Shown: piece after piece, positions 51,419 to 60,362 of the stretch
How positions within the stretch are numbered: the first letter of the stretch is position 1
How the letters are laid out: the number at the start of each line of letters is the position of its first letter
NCBI RefSeq assembly: GCF_047123305.1
Contig: NZ_CP138918.1
Span: 3,038,001 to 3,102,000, forward strand
Length of the DNA stretch: 64,000 bases
Reading direction: 5' to 3'
DNA from: Thalassobius sp047123305
GTDB taxonomy: Bacteria; Pseudomonadota; Alphaproteobacteria; Rhodobacterales; Rhodobacteraceae
Translations under genes and position numbers: made by a program
The notes under the pieces: generated by a model
The model's input: only the letters and a program-made list of their open reading frames with translations
Told to the model about the DNA's origin: nothing
Databases searched by the model: none

Positions 51419-52117
51419 TTAGCCGGGCTGGATCAGTCCCAGCCGGATTGCGCGCCCAACGGCCTGTGCTGTGGTCAGGGCGCCCAGTTTTTCGCGGCCT
51501 GAGCGGATATGCACCTCCACGGTGCGGTGCGAGATCGACAGGATGTCCCCAATATCCTGCTGCGATTTGCCATGGGCGACCCATTGCAGGATCTCCTGCT
51601 CCCGCGCAGACAGGCTGGGGCGGGTCAGGGCTTTCGGCAGAACTTCGGAGTTCAGGACGTTGTCATGCAGGTTCACCGCGGCCATTTGCAGATCTCCGAT
51701 CACCGTTGGCAGGAATTTGCGCCACTCGTCCTTAGAGCAGTCGCGGGTCACGCTGAACAGGCCAAAATCGCCATAGGGTCCGCGGATCGGTATGCTTAAG
51801 CCTTTGTCTGTAATGCCAAAATCATGGGCATCAAAGAACACACGATTGAAATCATCGTCCTTTGCCAGTCGCTGCCAATCCACCGGCGCAACGCTCATCA
51901 TGGCCGCCTGCAGGGTGGGGTCGAACCGCTGCATGGCCTTTTTGGCGTAATGGTCTTCCCATTCTTCGGGGTAAGAGGTGAAACCGTGGATGTCGCCGGT
52001 GACGATGCTGGTTGTGGCATAAGAGGCGTGGTCAAATCCCAACGCATCTCCGAGGCGATCCAGATAGTCGGCGAAATCTTCCTCGCCATCAAATTCTGTC
52101 AGATCAATTAGGGCCAT
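51419..52117 (-). CDS. LuxR-family AHL-responsive transcriptional regulator (232 aa)
   Basis: Quorum-sensing receptor. The N-terminal autoinducer domain carries the typical Trp/Tyr/Asp-Pro pattern (GFTSYPEEWEDHYAKKAMQRFDPTL). The C-terminal HTH reads LSAREQEILQWVAHGKSQQDIGDILSISHRTVEVHIRSGREKLGA, as in the LuxR/GerE family. The ATG at 52117 gives the standard length; the in-frame extension to 52153 is not supported. It lies directly upstream of luxI on the same strand, the usual regulator-synthase pair. Confidence 0.94.
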   Translation of the reverse strand: MALIDLTEFDGEEDFADYLDRLGDALGFDHASYATTSIVTGDIHGFTSYPEEWEDHYAKKAMQRFDPTLQAAMMSVAPVDWQRLAKDDDFNRVFFDAHDFGITDKGLSIPIRGPYGDFGLFSVTRDCSKDEWRKFLPTVIGDLQMAAVNLHDNVLNSEVLPKALTRPSLSAREQEILQWVAHGKSQQDIGDILSISHRTVEVHIRSGREKLGALTTAQAVGRAIRLGLIQPG

Positions 52118-52327
52118 TCTTATTGTTTTTCCGCGTTTTTGCCGGCCCGACAAAACGTTGATACATGGGGCTACGCGAAACTACAGGCAGGTGAGTGGGT
52201 CTGCCTGACCGGCGAGGGGGCATTTAGGGGCTCGATACGCGCGAGAGTGCAATGGCTGCACCGCCACGACAAGGGAGAATTTGCCGTTAGGTCAATTTTT
52301 CTGACAATTTGAGTCATAAACGCAAAA

Positions 52328-52353
52328 CAGCCGCGCAATTTCCTGCGCGGCTG
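52328..52353 (-). terminator. Intrinsic terminator of the rpsF-rpsR-rplI operon
   Basis: CAGCCGCGCA-ATTTCC-TGCGCGGCTG, a 10-bp perfect stem; on the minus strand TTTTGCG follows. It lies 25 bases beyond the rplI stop. Confidence 0.88.
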
Positions 52354-52377
52354 CCGGACACTCTTGCAAAGAGGGTC

Positions 52378-52995
52378 TTATTCTTCCGAAGTCTCTTCCG
52401 AGGCTTCTTCCGCAACCGGAGCGTCGTCATCTTCCGATGCAGCGGCACCGATATCGTCAAACAGGTTGGCGATTTCGAACTCTGCTTCGGCTTCTGCTTC
52501 TGCGGCCAGTTCCTGGATCGATTTGCCCGACGCCTGCAGTTCCGCTTCTTCGTCCGAACGGGCTACGTTCAGTTCGATCACTGCGATAACTTCAGGGTGC
52601 AGAACCACATCGGCCCGGTGCAGGCCCAGGGCTTTGATCGGCGCGCCGATCACAACCTGTTTGCGGTCCACGGTGAAACCAGCTTCGGTGGCCACGTCTG
52701 CGGCGTCACGCGGGGTGACCGAGCCGTAGAGGTTGCCGCCATCCGAGGCCTGACGAATCACGATGAACTGCTGTCCGTCGAGCTTGTCTGCCAGAGCTTC
52801 GGCTTCTTTTTTGGTTTCCAGGTTGCGCGCTTCCAGCTGTGCTTTCTGAGCGTCGAAGGAGGCTTTGTTGGCCTCCGAAGCGGTCAGGGCTTTGCCTTGC
52901 GGCAGCAGGAAGTTACGGGCGTAACCGGATTTAACGTCCACGATGTCGCCCATCTGGCCGAGCTTGGCTACACGCTCAAGAAGGATAACTTGCAT
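52378..52995 (-). CDS. rplI: 50S ribosomal protein L9
   Basis: Binds 23S rRNA; supports frame maintenance. The N-terminal rRNA-binding domain (MQVILLERVAKLGQMGDIVDVKSGYARNFLLPQGKALTASEAN) is followed by the connecting helix and the C-terminal domain (VVIGAPIKALGLHRADVVLHPEVIAVIELNVAR). At 205 aa it is ~55 longer than E. coli L9 because of an acidic tail (AASEDDDAPVAEEASEETSEE), as is usual in Rhodobacteraceae. AAGGAG precedes the ATG. Last gene of rpsF-rpsR-rplI. Confidence 0.98.
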   Translation of the reverse strand: MQVILLERVAKLGQMGDIVDVKSGYARNFLLPQGKALTASEANKASFDAQKAQLEARNLETKKEAEALADKLDGQQFIVIRQASDGGNLYGSVTPRDAADVATEAGFTVDRKQVVIGAPIKALGLHRADVVLHPEVIAVIELNVARSDEEAELQASGKSIQELAAEAEAEAEFEIANLFDDIGAAASEDDDAPVAEEASEETSEE

Positions 52996-53006
52996 GTGCT
53001 TTCTCC

Positions 53007-53234
53007 TTACTTAACGGCGTAGGGCAGCAGGGCGAGGAAGCGGGCGCGTTTGATGGCTCGGGCCAGTTCACGCTGCTTCTTTGCCGATACGGCGGTGATA
53101 CGCGACGGCACGATCTTGCCACGCTCGCTGATGTAGCGCTGCAGCAGTTTCGTGTCTTTGTAGTCGATTTTCGGCGCGTTGTCGCCCGAGAAGGGGCATA
53201 CTTTGCGACGGCGGAAAAACGGTTTGGCTGCCAT
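53007..53234 (-). CDS. rpsR: 30S ribosomal protein S18
   Basis: Small-subunit protein that pairs with S6 on the 30S platform. The sequence [67 protein letters not shown] matches the S18 family end to end, with the zinc-independent short form. At 75 aa it is full length. AAAGGACG precedes the ATG. It lies 26 bases after rpsF and 11 before rplI. Confidence 0.99.
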
Positions 53235-53260
53235 GATTTAGCGTCCTTTCCTAGCTGAGA

Positions 53261-53617
53261 TCACGAACGACGTTCGCGGCGATCGCCACGTTCGTCACGC
53301 TTCTGCATCTGGATCGAAGGACCCTCGGCATGCTCGTCGACCTTGATGGTCAGGACGCGCATTACGTCATCATGCAGACGCATCAGGCGTTCCATCTCCT
53401 GAACAGCCGCCGCAGGTGCGTCGGATTTCAGCAGAGCGAAGTGGCCCTTGCGGTTCTTGTTGATCTTGTATGCCATCGTCTTGACACCCCAGTACTCGCT
53501 GTCAACGACGCTGCCGCCGTTGTCCGCCAGGACGGTGCCAAAATGTTCGATGAGACCTTCAGCCTGCGCGTTGGACAGATCCTGGCGCGAGATGAATACA
53601 TGCTCGTAAAGCGGCAT
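53261..53617 (-). CDS. rpsF: 30S ribosomal protein S6
   Basis: First gene of the S6-S18-L9 operon. MPLYEHVFISRQDLSNAQAEGLIEHFGTVLADNGG, WGVKTMAYKINKNRKGHFALLKSDAPAAAVQEMERLMRLHDDVMRVLTIKV is the S6 fold. The C-terminus is charged (QKRDERGDRRERRS). The ATG at 53617 is preferred to a GTG at 53680; it has GGAG upstream and gives the family's start (118 aa). Confidence 0.98.
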   Translation of the reverse strand: MPLYEHVFISRQDLSNAQAEGLIEHFGTVLADNGGSVVDSEYWGVKTMAYKINKNRKGHFALLKSDAPAAAVQEMERLMRLHDDVMRVLTIKVDEHAEGPSIQMQKRDERGDRRERRS

Positions 53618-53903
53618 GTGCACTCCATTCATTTTCAAGCGCATTTCATAGGAGGGCCTGACCTTCCGCGACCCATCCACGAGAGACTGCGCGGTTCAAC
53701 TAAACTGCGGAAGGAAGCTGGCCTATACGACGGATCGGCGGGTCGCGCAAGCCTTGTTTTCTTGGCGTGGCGCTGCGGTTCGGCCGCGGACGAAACCATC
53801 CATTTACCAGGGTTGCGATTTTGACGTGAAGCGACCGTACCGCCGCCCCATTTTCGCCGCAAGTGTTAGCGAGTGTTGCGGCTGTCAGGTAGGGAGACAC
53901 ACC

Positions 53904-54380
53904 ATGCAAGCTATCGCGCAACCCGTTCCGTTTGTCACGTCGTCGCAGACCATCAATCTGTCCAATCAGGCCAGCGAAACCTTGCGGGCGCTGATGGTTT
54001 TTCTGGGCGTTGTTTTTTGTCTTGCGGCTTTTGGCCTCTGGCTGGTGCCCGATGCAATGGCGAGTGCCGAAGCCCGGGTCATTCGCGCCGGCTTGACCTG
54101 TCTGTTTGTGGGCGCGGGGTTCTTCTTGTTTCGCAAAGGGCGCGAAGAGACCGGGCAGTTGGAGCAGGAGATTGACCTGCTGCGGGGCGAGGTGCGCCAT
54201 ATCCTGCGGGGCCGAGATGGCGTCGGGCGTGTTGTTGCGCGGATGGCGTTTTGTGACCTGCGGTTTGAGCTTGGTGACAATGGTCGTTACAGCGCTAGGT
54301 ATGGCGCGGAGATGCTTTTTGAACTGCCTCGAGACGTTGTTCACTCCGCGCCGTTTCAAAAAGCGTTGCGCAAAGGCTAG
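53904..54380 (+). CDS. Uncharacterised two-helix membrane protein (158 aa)
   Basis: I do not recognise a named family. Two transmembrane helices (ALMVFLGVVFCLAAFGLWLV and VIRAGLTCLFVGAGFFLFRK) are followed by a coiled-coil-like segment (GREETGQLEQEIDLLRGEVRHILRG) and a cytoplasmic domain ending in MAFCDLRFELGDNGRYSARYGAEMLFELP. GGGAGA lies eight bases before the ATG at 53904; an upstream in-frame ATG at 53754 is unlikely. It is separated from yceI by 209 bases. Function unknown. Confidence 0.75.
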   Translation: MQAIAQPVPFVTSSQTINLSNQASETLRALMVFLGVVFCLAAFGLWLVPDAMASAEARVIRAGLTCLFVGAGFFLFRKGREETGQLEQEIDLLRGEVRHILRGRDGVGRVVARMAFCDLRFELGDNGRYSARYGAEMLFELPRDVVHSAPFQKALRKG

Positions 54381-54589
54381 GGCGCCAAAAGGACCTAACG
54401 TCAGCGCGGTGTTTGCCTGTGGTCCAGACACCACAGGTCCTTTCACTTTTTCGCTCCGACAGGCGGTTCTCAGCCGGTTGCATTGTTCACCTGCGCGCAG
54501 ACTCTGTTGGGGGCTGCGGAATTGTTGAATTTGGAACCGTGTGCATTTTGACAGCATGTAATTCGAACCCATGCAAAGGAATGTTCCTC

Positions 54590-55168
54590 ATGAAATCCAA
54601 TGTCGTCGCCGGGCTGGTAGCCCTTGGTCTTTTTGCCGCGCCTGCCCTTGCTGCGCCCGAAGCTTACGTGCTGGACGCCAGTCACAGCCAGGTTGTTTTC
54701 AGCTACAACCACCTGGGGTATTCGACCACCTATGGCATGTTCTCCGGGTTCGAAGGTGATGTAACCTTTGACTCGGAAGATCCCGCCGCGTCTTCGGTCA
54801 ATGTTTCAATGCCGCTGTCGTCGATGATCACCGGGTGGGAAGAGCGCTTTGGTCATTTCATGTCGCCTGACTTCTTCGGAGCCAAAGGTGATGAACTGGT
54901 GACTTTCAGCTCTACTTCCATCGAAGTGACCGGCGAAAACACCGCTCTGATCACCGGGGACTTGACGCTGAACGGTGTGACCAAAGCAGTTGTGCTGAAT
55001 GCAAAGCTCAACCAGGCTGGTACCCACCCGATGGCGCAGAAACCTTGGGCCGGGTTCGACGCAACCGCAACCATCCTGCGCAGCGATTTTAATGTTGGTG
55101 CTTTTGCTCCTTATGTGAGTGATGAGGTGGCGCTTCAGATCTCGATCGAAGCCATGAAAGCCGAATAA
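54590..55168 (+). CDS. YceI-family periplasmic lipid-binding protein (192 aa)
   Basis: Secreted lipocalin-like beta-barrel that binds isoprenoid or quinone-type lipids. The signal peptide is AGLVALGLFAAPALA, followed by the family pattern YVLDASHSQVVFSYNHLGYSTTYGMFSGFEGDVTFD, MITGWEERFGHFMSPDFFGAKGDELVTFSSTSIE, and GDLTLNGVTKAVVLNAKLNQAG. At 192 aa it is typical. AAGGA lies ten bases before the ATG at 54590. It is convergent with a cytochrome b561-YceI fusion gene, suggesting both serve one membrane redox or lipid process. Confidence 0.92.
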   Translation: MKSNVVAGLVALGLFAAPALAAPEAYVLDASHSQVVFSYNHLGYSTTYGMFSGFEGDVTFDSEDPAASSVNVSMPLSSMITGWEERFGHFMSPDFFGAKGDELVTFSSTSIEVTGENTALITGDLTLNGVTKAVVLNAKLNQAGTHPMAQKPWAGFDATATILRSDFNVGAFAPYVSDEVALQISIEAMKAE

Positions 55169-55203
55169 TCCTAAGATTCGGTTAATGCTGCGACGCTATT
55201 TGG

Positions 55204-55237
55204 CCGCCGGAGGAAACTCTGGCGGTAATTTTTTTTT
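55204..55237 (+). terminator. Intrinsic terminator of yceI
   Basis: CCGCCGGAG-GAAA-CTCTGGCGG, a 9-bp stem with one G-U pair and a GAAA loop, then TAA and TTTTTTTTT. Confidence 0.92.
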
Positions 55238-55406
55238 AGAAGACCGCAGGCGCGTTCATCTTTGTTTAAGGAATTCGCGGTAGACTGGTGTTCGCAAACA
55301 GATCCACATCTGCAGTTTGCGACCGGTGGCACTGCGAAAAAACAAACGGCACGCCTGCAAAGGCGCACCGTTAGAACGATATAATGAAGGGAGCAAAAAG
55401 AACGCC

Positions 55407-56630
55407 TTAGCTGGTGCCTAGCGCCGCCGTCAGGTCAAAACGGACCTGCACGTCAAATCCAAGGGTCGCCGCGTCTGGAACCGTGGTGCCAATCGCAAAG
55501 CTGCGACGGTCCAGAATGAAGTCTCCCGTTGCCCGCGCCTCTTGTCCACTTTCGCTGAAGGTCAAGTTCACAGGGAAAGACAAAGGCACGGTAGCGTCTT
55601 TCAAGGTCAGTTGTCCCTCGGCCATCAGGGTTCCGGAACGGTCTACCAGGACGGCTTTGTATTGCGCTGTCGGATGTTTGCTGGTGTCGAAATAGTCGGG
55701 TCCCATTGCCTGATCGCGCACAGAACCCAGCGCCAAAGAGTCAATAGCGATTTGCACATCAATATTGCCTTTCATGGCATCAGTGCTGTGCGGGTCAAAT
55801 TGGATTGCGGCGGTCCATTGGTCAAAGTGCCCCGCGACGTTGCTGCCCAGCTGCACGATGGCAATGTCGAGCGTGCCTTTGGTCACCTGCCATTGGCTTT
55901 CCGTAGTACGCAGTTCAATCGGGGCGGTTGCGGTGGGGCCAAAAGACAGCGCTGCGCCAAAGGGCAAAAGTGCAAGCACCAAAGCCATCAGCGCCCCGGG
56001 CCATTGGCGGGGCTGACGGTCTGTGACGGCGACTTCCGTGCGCCCAGGCAGCATCCGGCGCAACGTTGCGTCGCGATCGATCACATGGTGTTTGAGCGCT
56101 CCGGCGATATGCAGGCTCAAAGAGGACACCAGCAGGATCACAAAGAGGAAGTGCAAGGTTGAAAACAGTTCGGCAAGCTGCGCGGACTGCGGCACCAGCG
56201 GCAGAGATTGGCCCATCGGCCACCAGATCGGCGCAAAGCCAGAGGTGGCCGCGTGATGGATCCAGCCGGAAAGCGGCACCGCAACAAGACTGATGTACAG
56301 CAGCCAATGCACCAGTTCCGCGGCAAAGGCCTCCCCCCTCCGGTCGCCATGCAGCAATTTTGGTTTGGGCTGAGTCAGGGCCCAGAAAATCCGTCCGAGG
56401 GCCAGGAAAAACACGGCAACGCCAAGTGTTTTATGGATGGAAAACAGGGTTGTGACCGTTTCGATGTTGACGCTTTCCGGATCGGATTGAAACTGCTGCG
56501 CCAGCCGGTTTGCCACAAAACCCAGCGGGATCAGCGTCAGGATCAGCGCGGCAGTGAGCCAGTGGAACCATTTGGCCACGGCACCATAGCGAAGAGAGGT
56601 ATTGGTAAGCGAGTTTGAAGGCGTCGACAT
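55407..56630 (-). CDS. Cytochrome b561 fused to a YceI domain (407 aa)
   Basis: The N-terminal half is a four-helix b561 diheme membrane module (YGAVAKWFHWLTAALILTLIPLGFVANRL; TLFSIHKTLGVAVFFLALGRIFWAL; LVHWLLYISLVAVPLSGWIHHAATSG; STLHFLFVILLVSSLSLHIAGALKHHVI), with His residues placed to hold two haems. After another hydrophobic segment comes a YceI domain (VTKGTLDIAIVQLGSNVAGHFDQWTAAIQFD; MGPDYFDTSKHPTAQYKAVLV). It probably passes electrons to or from a lipid quinone-like ligand on the periplasmic side. The ATG at 56630 gives the known b561 start. Convergent with a separate yceI. Confidence 0.88.
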   Translation of the reverse strand: MSTPSNSLTNTSLRYGAVAKWFHWLTAALILTLIPLGFVANRLAQQFQSDPESVNIETVTTLFSIHKTLGVAVFFLALGRIFWALTQPKPKLLHGDRRGEAFAAELVHWLLYISLVAVPLSGWIHHAATSGFAPIWWPMGQSLPLVPQSAQLAELFSTLHFLFVILLVSSLSLHIAGALKHHVIDRDATLRRMLPGRTEVAVTDRQPRQWPGALMALVLALLPFGAALSFGPTATAPIELRTTESQWQVTKGTLDIAIVQLGSNVAGHFDQWTAAIQFDPHSTDAMKGNIDVQIAIDSLALGSVRDQAMGPDYFDTSKHPTAQYKAVLVDRSGTLMAEGQLTLKDATVPLSFPVNLTFSESGQEARATGDFILDRRSFAIGTTVPDAATLGFDVQVRFDLTAALGTS

Positions 56631-56810
56631 GGGGCAAAAAAACCTGAAGGTTGTGTCAAAAGGGTGTCCTGTCACTAGGGTGTTTGGGCCAGCTTCATAA
56701 ACACATTTATGCGCACAGACCCTCTGCAGTTTTCCGCAACGAGGGCTTTCTCTTGTGAAGCGCGGCATTGGAGTTTACACCACGTCAAACACAATCGGGA
56801 CGAGGCACCA

Positions 56811-57752
56811 ATGACCAAAGCATTCGTTTTCCCCGGCCAGGGGGCGCAGACCATCGGAATGGGCAAAGCCCTGTCCGAGGCATATCCGGCAGCAAAAGCC
56901 GTCTTCGACGAGGTGGATGAGGCGCTTGGCGAGAAACTCTCGACCCTCATCTGGGAGGGGGAGCAGGCCGATCTGACCCTGACCCAAAACGCCCAGCCGG
57001 CGTTGATGGCGACCTCTCTGGCGGCCCTGCGCGCACTGGAAGCAGAAGGTGTGGTTCTGGCCGATCAGGCGGGGTTTGTGGCCGGACATTCGCTGGGGGA
57101 ATATTCGGCGCTGGCGGCCGCAGGTGCTTTGAGCATCACCGATGCGGCGCGTCTTTTGCGCACCCGCGGCCAGGCGATGCAACAGGCCGTGCCTGTGGGC
57201 GAAGGCGCGATGGCGGCGCTTTTGGGGTTGGATTTCGAAACCGCAAAATCCGTTGCTGAAGAGGCCGCCATGGGCGAGGTCTGTCAGGCGGCCAATGACA
57301 ATGATCCGGGCCAGGTGGTGGTTTCAGGGCACAAGGATGCCGTGGAACGGGCCGTGGATCTGGCGAAAGAGAAGGGTGCCAAACGTGCGGTACTGCTGCC
57401 CGTAAGCGCCCCGTTCCATTGTCAGCTGATGGAACCGGCGGCCAAAGTCATGGCGCAGGCGCTGGGGGAGGTGGACATCAACCGCCCGGTGGTGCCGGTT
57501 GTGGCCAATGTGGTGGCCGAAGCGGTGAGCGATCCCGCCACCATTCGGTCGCTCTTGGTTAATCAAGTGACGGGTTCGGTGCGCTGGCGTGAAAGCGTGG
57601 CCTGGATGGGCCAGAACGGGGTGTCTGAGATCTGGGAAATTGGCGCCGGCAAAGCATTGTCGGGCATGGTGCGCCGGATTGATCGGGCAATTGCCTGCAC
57701 CGCGATCGGCACGCCCGAAGATGTGGCCAAGGCGGTCGCCAGCCTCAGCTAA
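56811..57752 (+). CDS. fabD: Malonyl-CoA:ACP transacylase FabD
   Basis: Loads malonyl groups onto acyl carrier protein for fatty-acid synthesis. N-terminal FVFPGQGAQTIGMGKALSEAYPAAKAVFDEVDEALG, the active-site Ser in VAGHSLGEYSALAAAG (about residue 92), and the His region VSAPFHCQLMEPA are all present. At 313 aa it is typical. The ATG at 56811 follows CGAGGC. First gene of the fabD-fabG-acpP-fabF cluster. Confidence 0.97.
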   Translation: MTKAFVFPGQGAQTIGMGKALSEAYPAAKAVFDEVDEALGEKLSTLIWEGEQADLTLTQNAQPALMATSLAALRALEAEGVVLADQAGFVAGHSLGEYSALAAAGALSITDAARLLRTRGQAMQQAVPVGEGAMAALLGLDFETAKSVAEEAAMGEVCQAANDNDPGQVVVSGHKDAVERAVDLAKEKGAKRAVLLPVSAPFHCQLMEPAAKVMAQALGEVDINRPVVPVVANVVAEAVSDPATIRSLLVNQVTGSVRWRESVAWMGQNGVSEIWEIGAGKALSGMVRRIDRAIACTAIGTPEDVAKAVASLS

Positions 57753-57853
57753 CCACGCTGCATGCAACGCATAATTTGATTTCCGCTGTAGGCCGGCATC
57801 CCGAAAACAGGGCAGGCCGGGCCGCAGCGGGTGACATAAGAGGGAACTGTCAC

Positions 57854-58591
57854 ATGTTTGATTTGACTGGAAAAACCGCGCTGGTCACCGGCGCTTCGGG
57901 CGGCATTGGCGGCGCAATTGCCAAGGCACTGCATGGCGCTGGCGCCACGGTGGGCCTGTCGGGCACCCGGGTGGAACCGCTGGAGGCTCTGGCGGCGGAG
58001 CTGGGCGCGCGCGCCCATGTGCTGCCCTGTAACCTCAGCGACGGTGAAGCCGTTGACGCGCTGCCCAAGGCGGCGATTGCGGCGATGGGCGGGCTGGACA
58101 TTCTGGTGAACAACGCCGGTATCACCCGCGACCAGATCTTCATGCGGATGTCGGATGAGGAATGGCAGTCGGTGTTGGATGTGAACCTGACCTCCTCGAT
58201 GCGCCTGTGTCGCGGTGTGATGCGCCCGATGATGAAGGCGCGCTGGGGGCGGATCATCAACATTTCCTCCATCGTAGGGGCCACCGGCAACCCAGGCCAG
58301 GTGAACTATGCCGCGGCCAAGGCGGGTATGGTCGGGATGACCAAATCCATCGCCTATGAGGTTGCCAGCCGGGGCATCACCGCCAATGCGGTGGCGCCGG
58401 GGTTCATTGCGACGGCGATGACCGACAAGCTGAACGACGATCAGAAAGCGGCGATCAACACCAAGATCCCGGCTGGCCGCATGGGCAGCGCCGAAGAGAT
58501 CGCGGCGGCCGTGCTGTATCTGGCCTCGGATGAGGCAGGCTATGTCACCGGCACAACCCTGCATGTCAACGGCGGCATGGCGATGCTCTAA
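57854..58591 (+). CDS. fabG: 3-oxoacyl-ACP reductase FabG
   Basis: NADPH-dependent reduction of beta-ketoacyl-ACP. It is a classical SDR: cofactor motif VTGASGGIGGAIAKALHGAG, NNAG in ILVNNAGITRDQIFMRM, the catalytic Ser in INISSIVGATGNPGQVN, and the YxxxK pair in VNYAAAKAGMVGMTKS. At 245 aa it is standard. AGGGAAC lies upstream of the ATG. It lies 101 bases after fabD, then a 297-base gap before acpP. Confidence 0.97.
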   Translation: MFDLTGKTALVTGASGGIGGAIAKALHGAGATVGLSGTRVEPLEALAAELGARAHVLPCNLSDGEAVDALPKAAIAAMGGLDILVNNAGITRDQIFMRMSDEEWQSVLDVNLTSSMRLCRGVMRPMMKARWGRIINISSIVGATGNPGQVNYAAAKAGMVGMTKSIAYEVASRGITANAVAPGFIATAMTDKLNDDQKAAINTKIPAGRMGSAEEIAAAVLYLASDEAGYVTGTTLHVNGGMAML

Positions 58592-58888
58592 GGCATTTGC
58601 CCGATCGCTTTGGTTTTCTGAGTCCACGCACTTGTGTGGCGCGGCAGAGACCATAGATGGAGCGACGCAGGGGCAGCTAAATCGTTTGCGTTGTCGCTGC
58701 CATGTGCTATAGGCCACGCAGATTCTACAGGGGGCTGGGTTTCTGGCCCCCGGGATGCCTTGGGAAACCGGTGGGGAACCGGAGGGGACCTGAGGGAACA
58801 ACCGCCCAACAAACCGGGCATTACTTCAGCCACCTGCGGGCAGGGGGCATGCAATCGGGCGCTAGGCCCAAAGGAATGAGGACAGAAA

Positions 58889-59122
58889 ATGAGCGATATC
58901 GCAGACCGCGTCAAAAAGATCGTTGTTGAGCACCTGGGTGTTGAAGAAGACAAGGTGACCGAAGCAGCTTCCTTCATCGACGACCTGGGCGCAGACAGCC
59001 TGGACACCGTTGAGCTGGTTATGGCCTTCGAAGAAGAGTTTGGCATCGAGATCCCGGATGACGCAGCCGAAACCATCCAGACCTTCGGCGACGCTGTGAA
59101 ATTCATCAGCTCCGCATCGTAA
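58889..59122 (+). CDS. acpP: Acyl carrier protein AcpP
   Basis: Carries growing acyl chains on a phosphopantetheine arm. The attachment Ser sits in GADSLDTVELVMAFEEEFGIEIPDD, and the protein is very acidic (77 aa). AATGAGGACAG lies before the ATG. The 297-base upstream gap implies its own promoter, as is usual for this very highly expressed gene. It ends at a strong terminator. Confidence 0.99.
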   Translation: MSDIADRVKKIVVEHLGVEEDKVTEAASFIDDLGADSLDTVELVMAFEEEFGIEIPDDAAETIQTFGDAVKFISSAS

Positions 59123-59150
59123 GCTTTTTCGCTTCGATCAGACTTCTGGG

Positions 59151-59180
59151 AAACCCCTGCCGGTGCCGGCGGGGGTTTTT
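59151..59180 (+). terminator. Intrinsic terminator of acpP
   Basis: AAACCCCTGCCGG pairs with CCGGCGGGGGTTT around a short loop, followed by TTTTTCTTT. Confidence 0.88.
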
Positions 59181-59210
59181 CTTTGCGGGCAGCCTGGGCG
59201 CGTTTGCGCC

Positions 59211-60077
59211 TCAGGCAAAGCCTTTGGTGGCCGGGGCAGGCGGGTCGGGGTCCTGGGCCAAGGGGTTGTCGCGCAGCAGCTGGATCTCGGCCCGGGTGAG
59301 TTTGCGCTGAAACCGGACACCGGCAAAATTGGTGTTGTGCCAAGCCACGTAGCCCGGCACTTGCAGCCCCGGCAATAGCACCGTCATTTTGCCCGGATCC
59401 GCCAGGGGAGATTGGATCTGCACCTTGGCGCCGCTGCGGGAAATATCCACCAGTTCCGCGGGGATGGCAGTGGTGGCAAACTGCAGGGTGCAGGGCAGGC
59501 GGATCATGTAACGTTTCATGATTTTACCAAGATGCAGCAGGTATTTTGAGGCCAGATAGCCAAAACACATGGCGCTGACGCTGAGGGCCAGCACCACCAC
59601 GGCAAACCGGTCCAGCGGCATGGCACCGGGCACGTCACTGTGCAACGGGCCGATCTGGCGTTTGGTCACCGCGGCGCTGCAATCCAGCAGGGCAATTGTC
59701 TGATTGAAACGTGCCAGCGCCGCACGCCAGCCGCGATCCCGGCCCGGTTCGCTGCGCAGCAGGTCCGGGGTGGCCAGGATGCGGTCAAGCGCGAGCAGAA
59801 ACTGCCGCGTTGCCGGTTCCAGATGGCCCAGACCCGCCTGACGCAAAGCCACCCGCAGATTGACCTCATCCTTGGCAAAGCGATGTTCGCGCAGTGCCAC
59901 CACGGCCACAACAGACGGGGGACCATTGGCGGGCGTGATGGCCTGGGCCCGGTAGTAAAGCGTGGTCATCCAGTCCTGCACCGCACATTTCGTCAGCGAG
60001 GGTGCGGTTTGCTGGGCGCTGACAGGCGCCACAAGGCCCAGCCCCAAGAGCATCACAAGCACATAAAGCAGTTTCAT
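59211..60077 (-). CDS. Membrane-anchored PilZ-domain protein (288 aa)
   Basis: A signal peptide (residues 1-21) leads into a ~135-residue periplasmic helical domain (KCAVQDWMTTLYYRAQAITPANGPP...). A transmembrane helix follows (~157-182, FAVVVLALSVSAMCFGYLASKYLLHLG), then a cytoplasmic PilZ domain. The c-di-GMP-binding motifs are complete: RxxxR as R189-Y-M-I-R193, and DxSxxG as D211-I-S-R-S-G216. So it should read c-di-GMP inside the cell and pass the signal to its periplasmic part. It lies opposite to, and between, acpP and fabF. Target unknown. Confidence 0.87.
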   Translation of the reverse strand: MKLLYVLVMLLGLGLVAPVSAQQTAPSLTKCAVQDWMTTLYYRAQAITPANGPPSVVAVVALREHRFAKDEVNLRVALRQAGLGHLEPATRQFLLALDRILATPDLLRSEPGRDRGWRAALARFNQTIALLDCSAAVTKRQIGPLHSDVPGAMPLDRFAVVVLALSVSAMCFGYLASKYLLHLGKIMKRYMIRLPCTLQFATTAIPAELVDISRSGAKVQIQSPLADPGKMTVLLPGLQVPGYVAWHNTNFAGVRFQRKLTRAEIQLLRDNPLAQDPDPPAPATKGFA

Positions 60078-60362
60078 CGGCGACTCGTTACATTCTCATC
60101 CTGCGCCATTGAACCACAGGGGGATTAACCGACCCTTACCACGCCACAGGAATACCCGCGCCTTTATGCCACCTGCCACGGCACCTCCCGTCGGGCTGCG
60201 GCCCAGGCCCCGCGACCGCTCCTCATATCCGCTTGAAAGAATGCGTTTATCAGGGCTGGCAAGATGCGGCCCAATCCGTGATACTGCGCGCTGCACACTT
60301 GCGCCTATGGCTTGATCCAAGCTATTGAAGGCGCAAATTGCCGAGGCAAAGGAGAGCACAAT

